Assembly: GCA_013399875.1 (NCBI GenBank)
Contig: VXAZ01001668.1
Location: 1,364,001 to 1,428,000 of the forward strand
Origin: Gymnorhina tibicen
Taxonomy: Eukaryota; Chordata; Aves; Passeriformes; Artamidae
DNA length: 64,000 nucleotides
Direction: 5' to 3'
How positions within the stretch are numbered: the first letter of the stretch is position 1; each line of letters starts with the position of its first letter. The notes below the pieces were generated by a model, which was not told the origin of the DNA, did no database searches, and saw only the letters and a program-made list of their open reading frames with translations. The position numbers and the translations under genes were made by a program. Shown in pieces: positions 23,761-35,854 of the stretch.

Positions 23761-26700
23761 GACATATCCAGAAAACCTAAATAGAAAAGCACAGGTTTAA
23801 TGTAAATTTGGAAATAAAGAAGAGTTTTGCACTCAATATGGAGTTTACCTGTGATATGATGAAGAAGGAAATATTTAGTTCCTTGCACGAGAAGTAAAAA
23901 AACCTCAAAAACCTGGATTTTTGGGGGTGGTTTAGATGACTCTAGAGAAGTAATGGTCAGGTGAGGAGCTCTGCATTAGGCAGTGATGTATTAATTGACC
24001 AAACAGGAATTTACCATCACTACAACCAGAGACTTGAGCACAGTCGTTAGAAGGCATTTCAAAATTGAAATGATGACCTTATATATGATAGGATTAATAA
24101 TACACATAATAAATTAACAGCTGAAAACACTAAAAAATAGAAATACTAGAAGGGAGTATTCAAAATGCTCTTGTTTCTAAAAGTACTGAGAATAAATTGT
24201 GTACTAAGAAAAGACAAAAACTAATCCACAGATTGCCTAGGCAGTGTCTTTGTTTGAAGGAAAATGTGGTCTTACTAGAATTTATTCTGTGAATAGATGA
24301 CATCTTTAAAAGTGGGTTTGTTTTCAATCTCTGAAATATATAGAAAACAAGTTTCACAAGCAAATATGACTTTGTACTGTTTGTTTTCTGCTGGTTTATG
24401 TAAATGATTTGTAATAACATTTGATGTTATTGTAAATGCCCAAGTTTTTATAATGTAAGTAGCTGGTGGGAGATGTCAGAGTATTTGAAGGCTGCCTTTG
24501 ATCAGATAGTAAACTGAATTCTACCAGGCAGTTACTTAATCTCTGACAAAAAGAGACATCAAAAAATTGATTTAACTTAGCAGCCATTGTCTGTAAAGTA
24601 ACCATAATTACAGTTTCTATGTGCTTGCAAATGTACTACTGCAAATCATGTAATTTATTGCTGGTAAAAGCATCGGTTTAATTCTTTTAAGAAATAAGAT
24701 GTGAATTGTTTTATTTAAAGGATTTAAAGGTGATAAAAGAAATCCTTGATGATTTTTCTTTTGGAATACCAGCTATCCTAAATGTCAGTTGTAGGATTAT
24801 GAGGTGGTGCTCATTTAATGCAAAATACAAATTAGGTGGGGAAGAAACTATATCTCAACCACAGTTTTGAATGAAACTATTTGAATTTTTTTTAAATATT
24901 CAGGATTGCTTTCCTAAGGTGTTTGAAGTAATTTATTATTAGATTCTGTAATAATAGCGCTCACCAAGTTATTATATTTCTTCCTTGTGCATATTATTTA
25001 GTAATTATGTTTGTATGTCTTCTCCTCTGATGCCAACACCTGTCTCTGAAACCAGTGTTTAAATGGGAGCAGTAGCCAGTTGAAAGGGCAGCGTGAGCTC
25101 TTTAAGGCCTAATTAAGAACTGAAAGGAAGATGAAGTAAGTAGGACAAAAGATGTGAAAGTAGCTTAGATGATATTCCCAGAGCAGAATTCCTCATTAGA
25201 ACAATGAAGAGATGATCAGGGATTGCCAGGCCCTCATTTTATCTAACGTCGTTTCCTCTGGCTGGCAGTGTGTACCCCAACAGGGTTTTGTAGCTGAGAC
25301 AATCATTCTTTGCATGGCTTGTTGCTTAGAATCTTCCTTTTCCGTAATAATTCATAATAAGATTATTGTTATGCATTTAAATTGTGGTTTCTAAAGACAT
25401 AGGTGTTCTTTATACATTCATATATCACCTATTGGCCCAAACTGAACATAGAAAATCATCTTAATTTTAACAATATTAATTTCTAAATACTAGCATACTT
25501 CAGCTAGAATTTTCTTGCATAATTAATGTGATAAGTTATTCCCCTGCCCCCAAGATGTGTATGGAGCATGTGTATGATAAAACATCTTTAAAGCATATGT
25601 ATTACAGACAATTTTCCAGTAAACTTGATAGCACAATAAAGTCATCATTGCGTCTTAATTCCTGTTCCTTTTCCAAATCAGAAAATTAGGAAAACCCTGT
25701 ATTTCAGGCATATAAGTGTTAATGATACCTTTTCCAGTTTAAAATTTACTACCATAAAGAGAAAGCTTTACTTCCTTCTTGTAGAAGAAAATGTGTAAGA
25801 ATATGACCACACAGTGAAGTTATTTTCTCTTCTATACTTGTTGAAAATTGATTACTAACCAATTTATAAATTTCATTAGGTTAGCCATTTTAAGAAAGTG
25901 AGATTTATTGATTACTTACAATCCCTTAACTTGCTAAGTTTAAAATACTGAACACACATCCATAAATGTGACATTAAATGTCTCAAATGTAGAGAGAAAC
26001 CCTTAAAAGCACATATTTTTGAGAGCTACTGTTAGAATATAATTGATGGAGAGAGGCTGGTCTGTCACACTTCAGCCTATTTGCAGGGCACCATCACTTT
26101 TAATGAGGTTCATTTGAAAACTTTGGCCAGCTGCATATTTTAATGGGTCGACATGTGCCAATGTGCAACTATGGAGCTGTATGGAAAGAAAAGGAATGGG
26201 GCATGGAAAAGGAATGAGTATGACTGTTATGTGGTGTGCTTCTTAGCTGTGCAAGCTTTATAATTTTTAATGACGTGCTTCTACTGTAAACAAAAGCTGT
26301 CTCATGAGTCCTTTTAGAAGTGCAGGATTTTTTAGGTTCCATATCTTATAATTGTTTTCATTTCTGAATGAGATAAAGCATACTGATTAACATGTCTAAC
26401 AGTGCTGATACTTTTATAAACCAACACAAAATAAGACATTCAAGTTTATAGTGTTTTGGATCACATGTTGCCCTTTTTAAGATGACTAATTTGTCCATCT
26501 CTGCTAATACCTGCACTTACTGAGTCATCAGAAATCATTACAGAAACAATTCTGTTTTCCCTACTGCTTTATTCTGGGCCTCTCCTGCTATAAAGCAAGC
26601 AAGGTCTTTTACAAGTACACATTTATTTCTGCCTTGAGTGCTCTGGTGCAAGTAAGATGCAACCTTTTACCTTCACCTGAAATTTAAAATTGAAAGTTTT

Positions 26701-27236
26701 ATTATGTGATTCAGAAGCCAAGGCTTAGAGAACCACTGGTGACTAAAAATACGAATATGAAAGACAGATGAGGGCTGATGTCATTTAGAGCTGAGTAAAT
26801 GCTTTGCTGTGATCCTCTCCAAAGGCAAAAACTCAGAGAAGTTACAGTAGGAGTTGAATTCTCAGGGCTCTTCTCTTGTTGTTCTGTAATTAAGGTGGTT
26901 GGTTTCCCGAAATGGACCTGCCAGCTGTTGTTGTGATTACTGCTTGTATGGTTACTGACTGTGACACACTGACTGTGTGTCCATCTCACTGAGAATGTTT
27001 TTCTGAGATGGCAGTGTGGGAAATGTTCATCCAGCTTGGCAGCCCATCTCCAGTTGTCTGCTCCAGTGGGGGTGTTGGAGGGAAAAGTGCTGCAGCAAAC
27101 AGAGTTGTTGCTGAAAGAAATTGTTTTTCATGTCAAGAGAGGCACATGAGAAACATAAAAAGCAATAACCAATCAATTTTCTGGGAACACTGAACTATTT
27201 AATAAAATCTGGTGTTTTTTCTACACTTACCTGCAG

Positions 27237-27464
27237 GAAGGAAATCCTTTCGACGCCACTGCAGGATACCGAAACCTCACTTATGAGGAGGTTCTGCAGG
27301 AGCTGGTGAAACACAAAGAGCAACTCAAGAAGAAGGACACCCACATTCGTGAGCTCGAGGATTACATTGACAATCTTCTGGTACGAGTGATGGAGGAAAC
27401 CCCCAGTATTCTCAGAGTGCCATATGAACCTTCTCGGAAAGCTGGCAAATTTTCCAAAAGCTGA
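27237..27464 (+). CDS. RAB11FIP2: RAB11FIP2 terminal coding exon (third NPF and Rab11-binding domain)
   Basis: The last coding segment has 75 codons plus TGA at 27462-27464, beginning EGNPFDATAGYRNLTYEEVL. The third NPF lies at 27243-27251 (residues 437-439). The C-terminal FIP Rab11-binding domain follows: a charged amphipathic helix (EEVLQELVKHKEQLKKKDTH) leading into RELEDYIDNLLVRVMEE. FIPs dimerise through this parallel coiled coil, which presents two symmetric Rab11/Rab25 sites. The Tyr-Ile pair of YID is at 27363-27368, and the Ile equals human Ile481, whose mutation is reported to abolish Rab11 binding. The tail SRKAGKFSKS differs from human only at the penultimate residue. Purifying selection at the binding surface is evident. 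Confidence 0.97.
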   Translation, partial: EGNPFDATAGYRNLTYEEVLQELVKHKEQLKKKDTHIRELEDYIDNLLVRVMEETPSILRVPYEPSRKAGKFSKS

Positions 27465-28272
27465 GATAGCGGTACTTGAGGGTACTTTCTGCTGAATACA
27501 TTAATGGAATGAGATCACACTTTAATATTTTGACTTCTCTTCATTCCTTTTCTCCTAAGAAATTCCAGGAAAACGGGGAGGAGAGACAATGGCGTGGGTC
27601 TTTTCCTTTCTGTTTTTTTAATGCAAACACTAGCAGGGCTGCCAAAAGTAGTGTTCTGTTAGATTACCTAAGTAACTTTTTTTTTTTCTTTTTGAAAACA
27701 CCTTTAGGTACAGAATACTTAAAACAGAGTTAATAATACATATTAAATATGTCCATGCAGTTTATATAATAGCTTAGTGTTCACCATGTGGCAGTTTCAA
27801 CTGGGAAGCCTGTGCTGTTATGAATGTTTTCTTGAATGATTATTGGTATTAAGCAAATATATTGATTCTTTTCTTACAGCATGCCATCAAGACCACTGTT
27901 TTCAATCCAATGTAGTACTCTACTAAACCTAAGTGTGGTTTGTTGCAATGGAATGTAGTCCTGCACATATTAGAGGAAAACAGTGATGCACAATCCTTGC
28001 GGAGTAAATGCTGTATTCTATACAATGTGCTTTTTATATAACAATGTAAAAAAACCCCGTGCCATTTCTGCCATGGCACATGCTGGAACCAGTTACTTTA
28101 CACTTAAATGCTGAATTTTGTGTATTATGAGTGGACTTTGGTAGTGAGCTCATGACATAAGGTTGTTTTGAGGATCTTTTTGTATGAGTTAACTGCATGC
28201 CTTTTTATGTGTTAAAAGTACTTTGAACAGTGTTCACAGAGTCAGAAGTACAACTGGAGAACTCAAGTATGG

Positions 28273-28278
28273 AATAAA
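28273..28278 (+). terminator. Candidate proximal poly(A) signal AATAAA
   Basis: Canonical hexamer about 0.8 kb after the RAB11FIP2 stop, followed within 30 nt by a T-rich stretch (ACTTTTGTTC). It could produce a short-3'-UTR isoform. This is unproven. Confidence 0.4.
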
Positions 28279-30019
28279 GATATGAATACTTTTGTTCAGT
28301 CAAGGTCTACTGCGATAAAAATGTAGCAGAAATGGAGAGGCTGACTTAAATAGACACGATAAATCAATTTAAGGTTGAGTTTTACATGATATATGTGTCT
28401 TAACTTTTTAAGTCTTATGACAGTAAAGTAGATGCCTTTAGAAATAGGCCATATTGCTTAAACACATATAGAGTACTTAGGCTTTTCATGAAAAATGTCT
28501 GTATTCCATGTAAATAGTTCTAAAAGTCAGTTTTCATTGAGGCAAATGAACGAAGAATGTAGTAAATATCTTCCTGGTCATTTAATAATTGCTTGTAAAC
28601 TGATGTATGAAAAAGGTATCTGTTATTCAATGAATTGGAAAAGTATAGTGATGAAGGTATAATGGGAAAATACTGTAGGAGAACCCTCAAAATTTTAACA
28701 TGAATAGATTTTAAGTTCCTTAATAAGAGTCTTACTTGGATTTTCTGTTGCTGTGAAACAGTAAAATGTTATTTTAAAAATGTAGAGAGTATTTTAGATT
28801 TGGATTTAAGATAACTGTCTTTTCCTCTCTTTCTGCACCTGATCTGTTGGGTTTTTTAACAGCACCATGAAATGGCTGCTGCTGAGGTGACCAAAAAACT
28901 TGAAATTAAATTCCAGTTTTTTTCTTGTTGTTGTAAAAGATTTAAATATATTTTTATTTTTAAAACTGCAGAAATTGGTAATATCTTGAATATGTGGAAG
29001 GGTTGAAAAAGTTGTATCTGACTGCTTTTGATGTCACGTAATTATTCTTGTTACAAAAAACCTTCTTTGTACAAATATTCTCAGATTTCATTTACTTATT
29101 TTTGCCTTTTTCTCCTTTATTTTCTTCTTTTATTTAGCAACTACCTCCCGTCCCCATTTAGCACTGTCCCTAAAATATGTGCAGCCAGAGTTCCCAACCC
29201 ACCGGTGGGATCCCTGAGTGTAGATCCCTGTGCCTGGATGGATCCTGAGAGATCCCAGCCCTGCCCAGCTGTAGAGCTCTGCATTTGTATTTTGTAGTGC
29301 AGAAATCCATCCCACACCTGGCAGTCTCTCTTTTGTCAGCCTAAGGATGTATCAAGTTTGGTACCTCAGAAACCACATGAATGTTCTTTTGACCCACTTA
29401 AAATCTCGATGACTGTAAATTTGTTGTAATGTATTCAAAGTGCCAAAGGTTATGTACTGGGTTATGGTACGTTTGCTGTTGGAAGTTGGGTTTTGCACTC
29501 AATTAGATTTTAATTTTCTAACTCCACCAAGATGTATTTCAGTTACTCAGTATTTCCATAGAAGCCCTTAAACATTTTCAAATGTTTGGCCGAAGCCAGT
29601 GGTTTTCTCATGTTGTTGATGGGGAAATGTTCTGCAATTGTTTTGAATTCCACACTCATTTTCAGCTAACTGGTATGAGACCATCTCTAGTATCCACAGT
29701 GCTTAAATCATGCACACCAGTGAGGATTAACAACTGCACCAACCAGAGAATGTGCTCCAATGACTTCTCACATGCAAGCCAACTTATAATTATTAAAATG
29801 AAACTCTACTATATTTAGCACCTCTGAAATCACTTCTTTTAGAATGTAAATGTAGAATATCAAACTGCATAATTGACTAAAAGCAGATCATTTGACATAT
29901 TTGCATACCGAGAACGATAAGCAGATTAAAGGTAGCGAAAAGATCAATTTTTGTGCATTAGTGAAGAAATTTAGTGAAGCTTTGAATGTGCTATCTAGTC
30001 TTTATCTGATCTTTAAGTG

Positions 30020-30025
30020 AATAAA
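30020..30025 (+). terminator. Candidate internal poly(A) signal AATAAA
   Basis: Canonical hexamer about 2.6 kb after the stop, with CACC then CCTTTTGTTTC downstream as a plausible U/GU-rich element. It would give an intermediate-length 3' UTR. Confidence 0.4.
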
Positions 30026-31770
30026 AGCACCTTTTGTTTCTAAGAGTTCGTCAAGAAAGAGGGGAGAACAACAAATGCAATTTAGGAAAGGGTAAAGTTA
30101 CTAAGAGAGACAGAATGGGACATGAACAACTATGAAGGTATTTTTATAGGGTTTATAGGTAAAGATACAGGCTGCTTTTGGAGCAATTCTTGAAAGATTA
30201 CATACACATCGTTTTCTGCTCAGAAAGAAAATTTTAGCATTTTCCCTGTATTCTGAGATTTTTTTAAAAAGCATCTTCACCCCACACGTATTTTTTGAAC
30301 CGTGCAGTTTCAAACGAAAGCTTTTCATACAGAGTAATTTGTATGTTGAAAACAAAGAAAGTTCTGTTTTTCCCATAGGATAAAATTCTAGACTTTCTTG
30401 CAGATCATTTTAAACCCATAAAAACTTGCCACTTGTGGTCAGTCTTTCTTGGTCTTTAAAATATAGGGATGAAAATTTTGAACATCTCCGTATTATTTTG
30501 ATATTTTCTCTCATAAATTAGCATAAGAATTCATCCATGCATACACTATAGTTTGAAATTATCCTTTGAAACAGCTCTGCTCATAGCCATGTATTTTGCT
30601 TACTTAAAAGGACAAATATGAAGGCCATACTTTAATGTTGTAAGTCAGAAATGTAAAGTTTCTGCCATTCAAGAATGATGTTTAATATTTATATATGTTA
30701 CCTCTTGCTGCTGTATTTTACGTTTAGCTTGGTTTTCCACCTCCTAATGAATGTAGCATTCTCCCTAGATTATACATAACTACATTTATTGCTGTTGGCT
30801 CTGTGTCAAGAACTATTTGTAATTTTCCAGCTGTGGAAATGTTGCCTTGTATTTAGAAAGGTTTCATGATTTGGGGACCTGATGAAAATCATGCTCATTA
30901 GGTACTAGCCTGCATTTCTTCTGTACAGGATGCCCTTTCTTAGATGCATCTTAAAACAAACAGAACTGCTGTCTTAATGTGTTTACTGCTGCACTGGGGG
31001 TTTATTTACGCTTCCAGCTTTAAAGAAAGATTATTGTCCGACACTATGTAAAGTGAGCTCATGCTTTTCTGCTCTTTATGTACCATTGCTGTTGTAGATA
31101 TGGTAGAGGCGTTAGCTGGGCTTTTACAATGGTGAATTTAGAGCATGTTGACTAACTTCCCCTTCTTTGAAGTACTTGCTGAAGGATTGTAGCACTGCTG
31201 TGTTCATGATGCTAGATTTAAGGGTCTGTCAGCACTTTCAGTGTGAAACCCTATTTTCAGGGATTTCTAACTTAAAAATTTCGATACAGTCACTGGAAGT
31301 ATTTAATATGCAATAGGTAGCACTTTAATATGTTTATGAAGGGGTTTGAGATTTGTTTCTGTTGACAAGGTCACAGTCTCCTAAAGCACGGTGGGCATTT
31401 GCTTTATCTTTTATAATTTCTACGTTGAAGAAGCCACTGTGTGTTACAGGTGGTCGAGCCATTCCTATTCATCTTAGAAGCTTCCAGATGTCTTGTATTA
31501 CAATGTATTATAAAAAGCTGAAGATCCAGGTTATATAGGAAGTCTGTAAAAGATATGAACATTACTTATAACTTAAGGATTTTATTTTGTCTCGTGCAAT
31601 CAATGGTAGTTTGTCTACATTTGATAATGGTACAGAATCATAACTATATGCACTTGTGAGAACTATAAACTTAGAATGCATGAAAAACTTTATTTTTGTT
31701 CCATTATTGCAACTTCAGATCCTTTAATTTGATTAAAATGTTATCTTAATATTTTCATTTCTGTTCATTA

Positions 31771-31800
31771 AATAAATACTGCATGTCTAACACTAATAAA
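31771..31800 (+). terminator. Candidate distal poly(A) signals (two AATAAA)
   Basis: AATAAA at 31771-31776 and again at 31795-31800, with CACCACAATGCA after the second (a usable CA cleavage context) and GT-rich sequence (TTTGTGAC, CTGTGTTATG) about 35-60 nt further on. This arrangement best fits the main 3' end of the RAB11FIP2 transcript. Confidence 0.6.
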
Positions 31801-34299
31801 GCACCACAATGCACTACCGCAGTATTTCTCGATTTGTGACATTAATCTGTGTTATGCAAAGCATGTGACTCCTAAACTCCACAGTGTTAAGGCTCTCAGA
31901 CCACAGAGAGGGGCATTTCCTTAGGGACAGCTCTAAATGAATATCCCAGATGTTTGCAGGATAGCCATTAAGGGAAATCTCTTCAGTAGCGTCCAAAGCT
32001 TAGAATTAGTGAAGAAAAATGGCTAATTCTTTAAGTACTAATCTGTATGTCTTTTTTAGTGTGGTATCTGCAGTTCCTTTAAATGCACTATTCCTCTGAT
32101 GCCATGGCTGTGTAAACATTACCAGGAGATCTTTGGCACTGAACAGCATTTAGCATGAGAACAAACTCTATGCAAATTTTGATATGGACAACGTGACACA
32201 TATTTCTCTTAATACTTGACAGAAAAAAAGCCCAGACAGAATGACAGAAAACTGGAGCATGCTCCCCCATCGCCCAGAATTTAATGATTTCAATGCTCCT
32301 ACAAGTTTTTCTCCTCTTCCATAAAGCAGCAAAACAGCAAAGTCTGTCCCCTGACAACAGCAGGTTTTCTGGATGGTAAGGGAGGCATGGAGAACAGTCC
32401 AGGCTTGGGAGAAGAACATTGTGAATATTTCACCCAGTTTCTTGGAGCCTTGAATTGCACAGGGATGTGATTCCTTCCCTCGCAGTTAACTTGCTCTGTG
32501 AACAGGTCCTTTGTCGATACATCTATGGGCTTAGAAAGGGTTCTTCTCCTAGAGGTGTCCATGCAATGTGGTGGTTATGGGAAATCACAGCCAGTTATGA
32601 GCTGTCCATGGACTTCCACACATGTTTTTATGCAGATTCCATCAGCTGTGTCACCCCATGGCTCACGGATTTTGCAACTGTCCCGATGTGTGAGAGGTGA
32701 GGAATGAGGACAGGAGGAAGGCAGGTTTCAGAAAGCACCACACTGCCTATTAAATACCAGTTTCCATCTGTAATTCACATCTGGTAACTAATCTCAGTTC
32801 CTGTGCCCGTTTGAAAAGGGAGCCACACCATTTCCCTCCCTCAGAGGAATAATGTTTGTTAGCTGATACCAGCTGCAATCCTACTGATGATATGAGAACA
32901 CAGCTTGATTAAACAGCTTCCAGTTTCACCAGCATGAAGTTGTCTTTGGAGTTTTCATTATTAACCATCTCAACCCTCTAATAAAGGTTTTCAAGGATAT
33001 TTTGAATATAGTTTAGCAGTTAAAGAACTATTGAAATTAGATGTAAATGAAAAGTATCATTAAGGACAATTCTCTCTCCAGTTGCACTTATTAAAGTTAC
33101 TTTTTTATGGAACCATAGAGAGTAAAAATCAGGATTTCATTTCCCTATTTTAATTTGTTTTTATGTGAGTGTTGTGCAAGTTCTGGCTGCAGCTCACTTG
33201 GGATACATTACCCTTTTGTGTAACACTGGGCATGTTGGTAAAGTTATAAATAATGATGATAAAGACCAAATCCCATCTCTTTTTCTGGATTAATGAATTA
33301 AATGTTGGATTATTTTGTTGGATTGTTTTGTAATAGTGCCATTTTAGGAGAGATAGGAATAAGACTCTGCTAAAGGAAGCTGTTTTCTGTGTACTGCTTA
33401 TTGGGTAATTATGAGAGAAGGCTACCACACTGAGTGCAGCCCACCCTGGAAACTCTGTGGCATTGATTGTGTAATGTTTATATAAATACCAGTATATTCA
33501 GTGCTGGAAGCCCGTGGCTATTACATGGGGATTATTGCAATGTATTTATAATGTGTTTTTACAGCATTTACTAATGTAGATCGGCCTTTGATAAATGGAT
33601 GATGATTTAGGACAGAAAAGTACCCTCCGTGGCTAAACACTGACATGTTTATACTTTAAAAGTAAGCAGCTTAAAAAGGTTTTAGGGCCATGCAACGTTT
33701 AAATGAAGCTGAATACTAAAAAGGGGAGAAACTTTGTGGGATGTTTTTTGTTTGTTTCAGCCTAAACAGTGTCTGCTGTGTGACATGCAGGGAATGAGTA
33801 GAAGCAACACTGGGGAGATTTCCATTGTTAGGATCAAAAAAAAAACAACCATAAAAAGTTAGTAGGGCTAAGAGTCTGATTTTAAGGGATCTGTATGCCC
33901 GGTATGTGCCAGGTTCTGTTTGTAATGGGAAGAGGTAACACAGCATCCCTTACTAACAAGATTAGTGGCAGGGTGAAAACCCCCCAAAAGTGGGAGTTTA
34001 ACAGAGGGATGAGTTCCCAAAGTTTTATTTGTGGGGCAGGTGTTGGGCAGAAGCAGAGCTGTCACTCCTGCTTTTTCAGCCCTGCTGACACTGGTATTAA
34101 ATTCAGGGATTAGACAAACCACATCCCTAGGAAAGTTAGGAAGTGTCTGAGGAAATTTGGGGTATGCAGCCCATGGCTGGCCAGGTTGCCTCTGCTGTTA
34201 CTTGAAGTGGGTGTCTGGCTCAGGGTCTTGTGGAGTGGCCAAAATGTGTCGTATCACCTCCTCTAAATCATTCATCTGGGGCCTTCCGAGGTGCTGAAC

Positions 34300-34680
34300 G
34301 TCTCCTTCTCCGATAGCTTGCTGCTCACATTATGAATTCCTTGAAAATTGACTCCCTGGGACATCTTTACAGGAGACATCAAGGGTCTCCATTTAAATTT
34401 AATGAATATTGTGTAATTTGCCAAGGACTTCTACAATGCATTAGGAAAATCTGCCTCTTTGAGACCAGAGCTTTGCCAAAATAATGGCAGCTTAATTGCA
34501 TCCTTTAAAAGCAACTGCTGACTCTCCAGCTATGAGTATTTTCCATTTCCTAATAAAATGTTTTCCCAATAAAGCAGCTTATTTCATTAACTTATAATTC
34601 ATAGCTTAAATATGCTTATATTTTGTTAATTGTAGATTACTTGGTGCTTATTTTTAAGGAACACTGAAGCACAAAATACA
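34300..34680. promoter_or_regulatory. Candidate conserved noncoding element
   Basis: An AT-rich but high-complexity stretch with several homeodomain-type cores (CTTAATTGC at 34491-34499, TTAACTTATAATTC near 34590, GTTAATTGT near 34626). It lies 2.5-3 kb beyond the RAB11FIP2 3' end, with no repeat or coding signature. It is called on composition and motif density only, and conservation is not shown. Confidence 0.3.
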
Positions 34681-35392
34681 AAATGTCAGGGTTTTTTTAA
34701 AAAGAAAAGTCTTGCCTTGTGCATAGCAATTGCATTTGGATAAGCATTTTAAATATGCTATTTTGAAGGAGTTTTTACATGCTATTTAAAACTAAATAAT
34801 TAAACTTTATAACAAGAAACAATTTCAAGTGTTCATGCAATTTATAGTTTTAATTCCTTTATAGATATGTGCTCCAATATTTTATAGTTATGATTCAAAA
34901 GCTACCACAGTTACATATTTTAAATTGTAAGGATATATTGTGAGACTTCAAATTATTCTTTCCCAAAGTACACAAAGCCAAAGTATCTGATAGACTCTTT
35001 TGTGTTTTGTAAAATTAAAAGTGAGCTCTGGGAGAAGTAAGGTTTTCCTAAAAATTTGTACAAGCCTTTGTGCTGAACTGCAGTGCAGCTCAATTTGGGC
35101 GTGTAGCTTCAGTCACTCCTTTATCCAACAGGATAACGTCAAATTTGCTTTATTTCTTTATAATTCAAGGACAGCAGAGTAGGAATCGGTTTGCAGCAGA
35201 TGCTGGGTACTACTTCTAAGGACCAAGTTACAAAATGTGGATGCTTTGTGAGATGTGGTCTTGGCTTTTTTGTGTTTGTGAAGTAGGTGGCATGTGAATA
35301 CCAGGCTTGTTTGTGTTTCCAGCATCAGATAGAAAACTTCCTATTTTCTGATATTTTCACATTGAAAAACATTTTTTTTGTTAGTGGCCAGA

Positions 35393-35854
35393 TTATATTT
35401 GGCTACAATGCATGTAACATTTCACTTGATTAATGTGACTGCTGTTTGAGACCCTCTTGTAATTGGCCTCATAATCCACACACAGGGTACTGTGAAATAG
35501 TGTGAATTTGAAGTTGAGAGACTGATTAAAGGAACATCCATCAATAGTGGGGAGAAATAAAATAATCCTAATTAAAAACAAAAGAATTGTGTGATCTGAA
35601 TTAAGATTCAGTTGGTGGTACCGAAGAGTACTTTTTCTGGTAAGTATTTTTATTATAACTGTCCAGTATAATTGCTTTGGAAAAAACTCATCCGTTGTGT
35701 TTAATAGTATAAACTTTATTAGCTCTTTATAAACCAAATACTCAGTAAGGGTCTTGAGCTTAACCTTTGTTTCACTGGATATGATTTCAGAGGGCTTAAG
35801 CAGAATTTTATTGCTGGAGCTGATCACCACAGTTATATTTGCTAACAGGCTCAT
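35393..35854. promoter_or_regulatory. Candidate conserved noncoding element (contains minus-strand 153-codon open frame)
   Basis: The minus strand is open for 153 codons (beginning MSLLANITVVISSSNKILLK) in AT-rich DNA where stops are expected often, yet the translation has no recognisable domain. The plus strand holds CTTGATTAATG, TAATTGG and TAATTA (35569-35574) cores. I favour a constrained noncoding element or chance over a gene, because there is no splice or promoter context. Confidence 0.3.

Larger units (their letters stand above)
23627..27236 (+). other. RAB11FIP2: RAB11FIP2 intron (3.6 kb)
   Basis: Phase-0 intron with donor GTGAGT at 23627 and an acceptor ending CTTACCTGCAG at 27236. 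It begins with a perfect 20-bp palindrome at 23683-23702, followed by an 18-T run at 23743-23760. Otherwise it is AT-rich with no recognised exon or transposon. Because the phase is 0, an in-frame cassette exon could be inserted here, but I identified none. Confidence 0.92.
27465..31815 (+). other. RAB11FIP2: RAB11FIP2 3' UTR (approximate end)
   Basis: Noncoding sequence from the stop codon to about 15-20 nt beyond the last of a pair of AATAAA signals (31771 and 31795). A GT-rich stretch follows at about 31830-31856. It is AT-rich and includes a Pumilio-type TGTAAATA at 28509-28516 and a GC-richer block at about 29170-29290. No intron is evident. The end position is inferred from poly(A) signals, and RNA evidence would be needed to fix it. 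The length of about 4.3 kb is in keeping with the long 3' UTR of this gene in mammals. Confidence 0.65.

Noticed and set aside
29130..29315. Minus-strand open frame in the 3' UTR
   Set aside because: It is antisense to the mRNA, short and domain-free, and it follows the GC-rich block.
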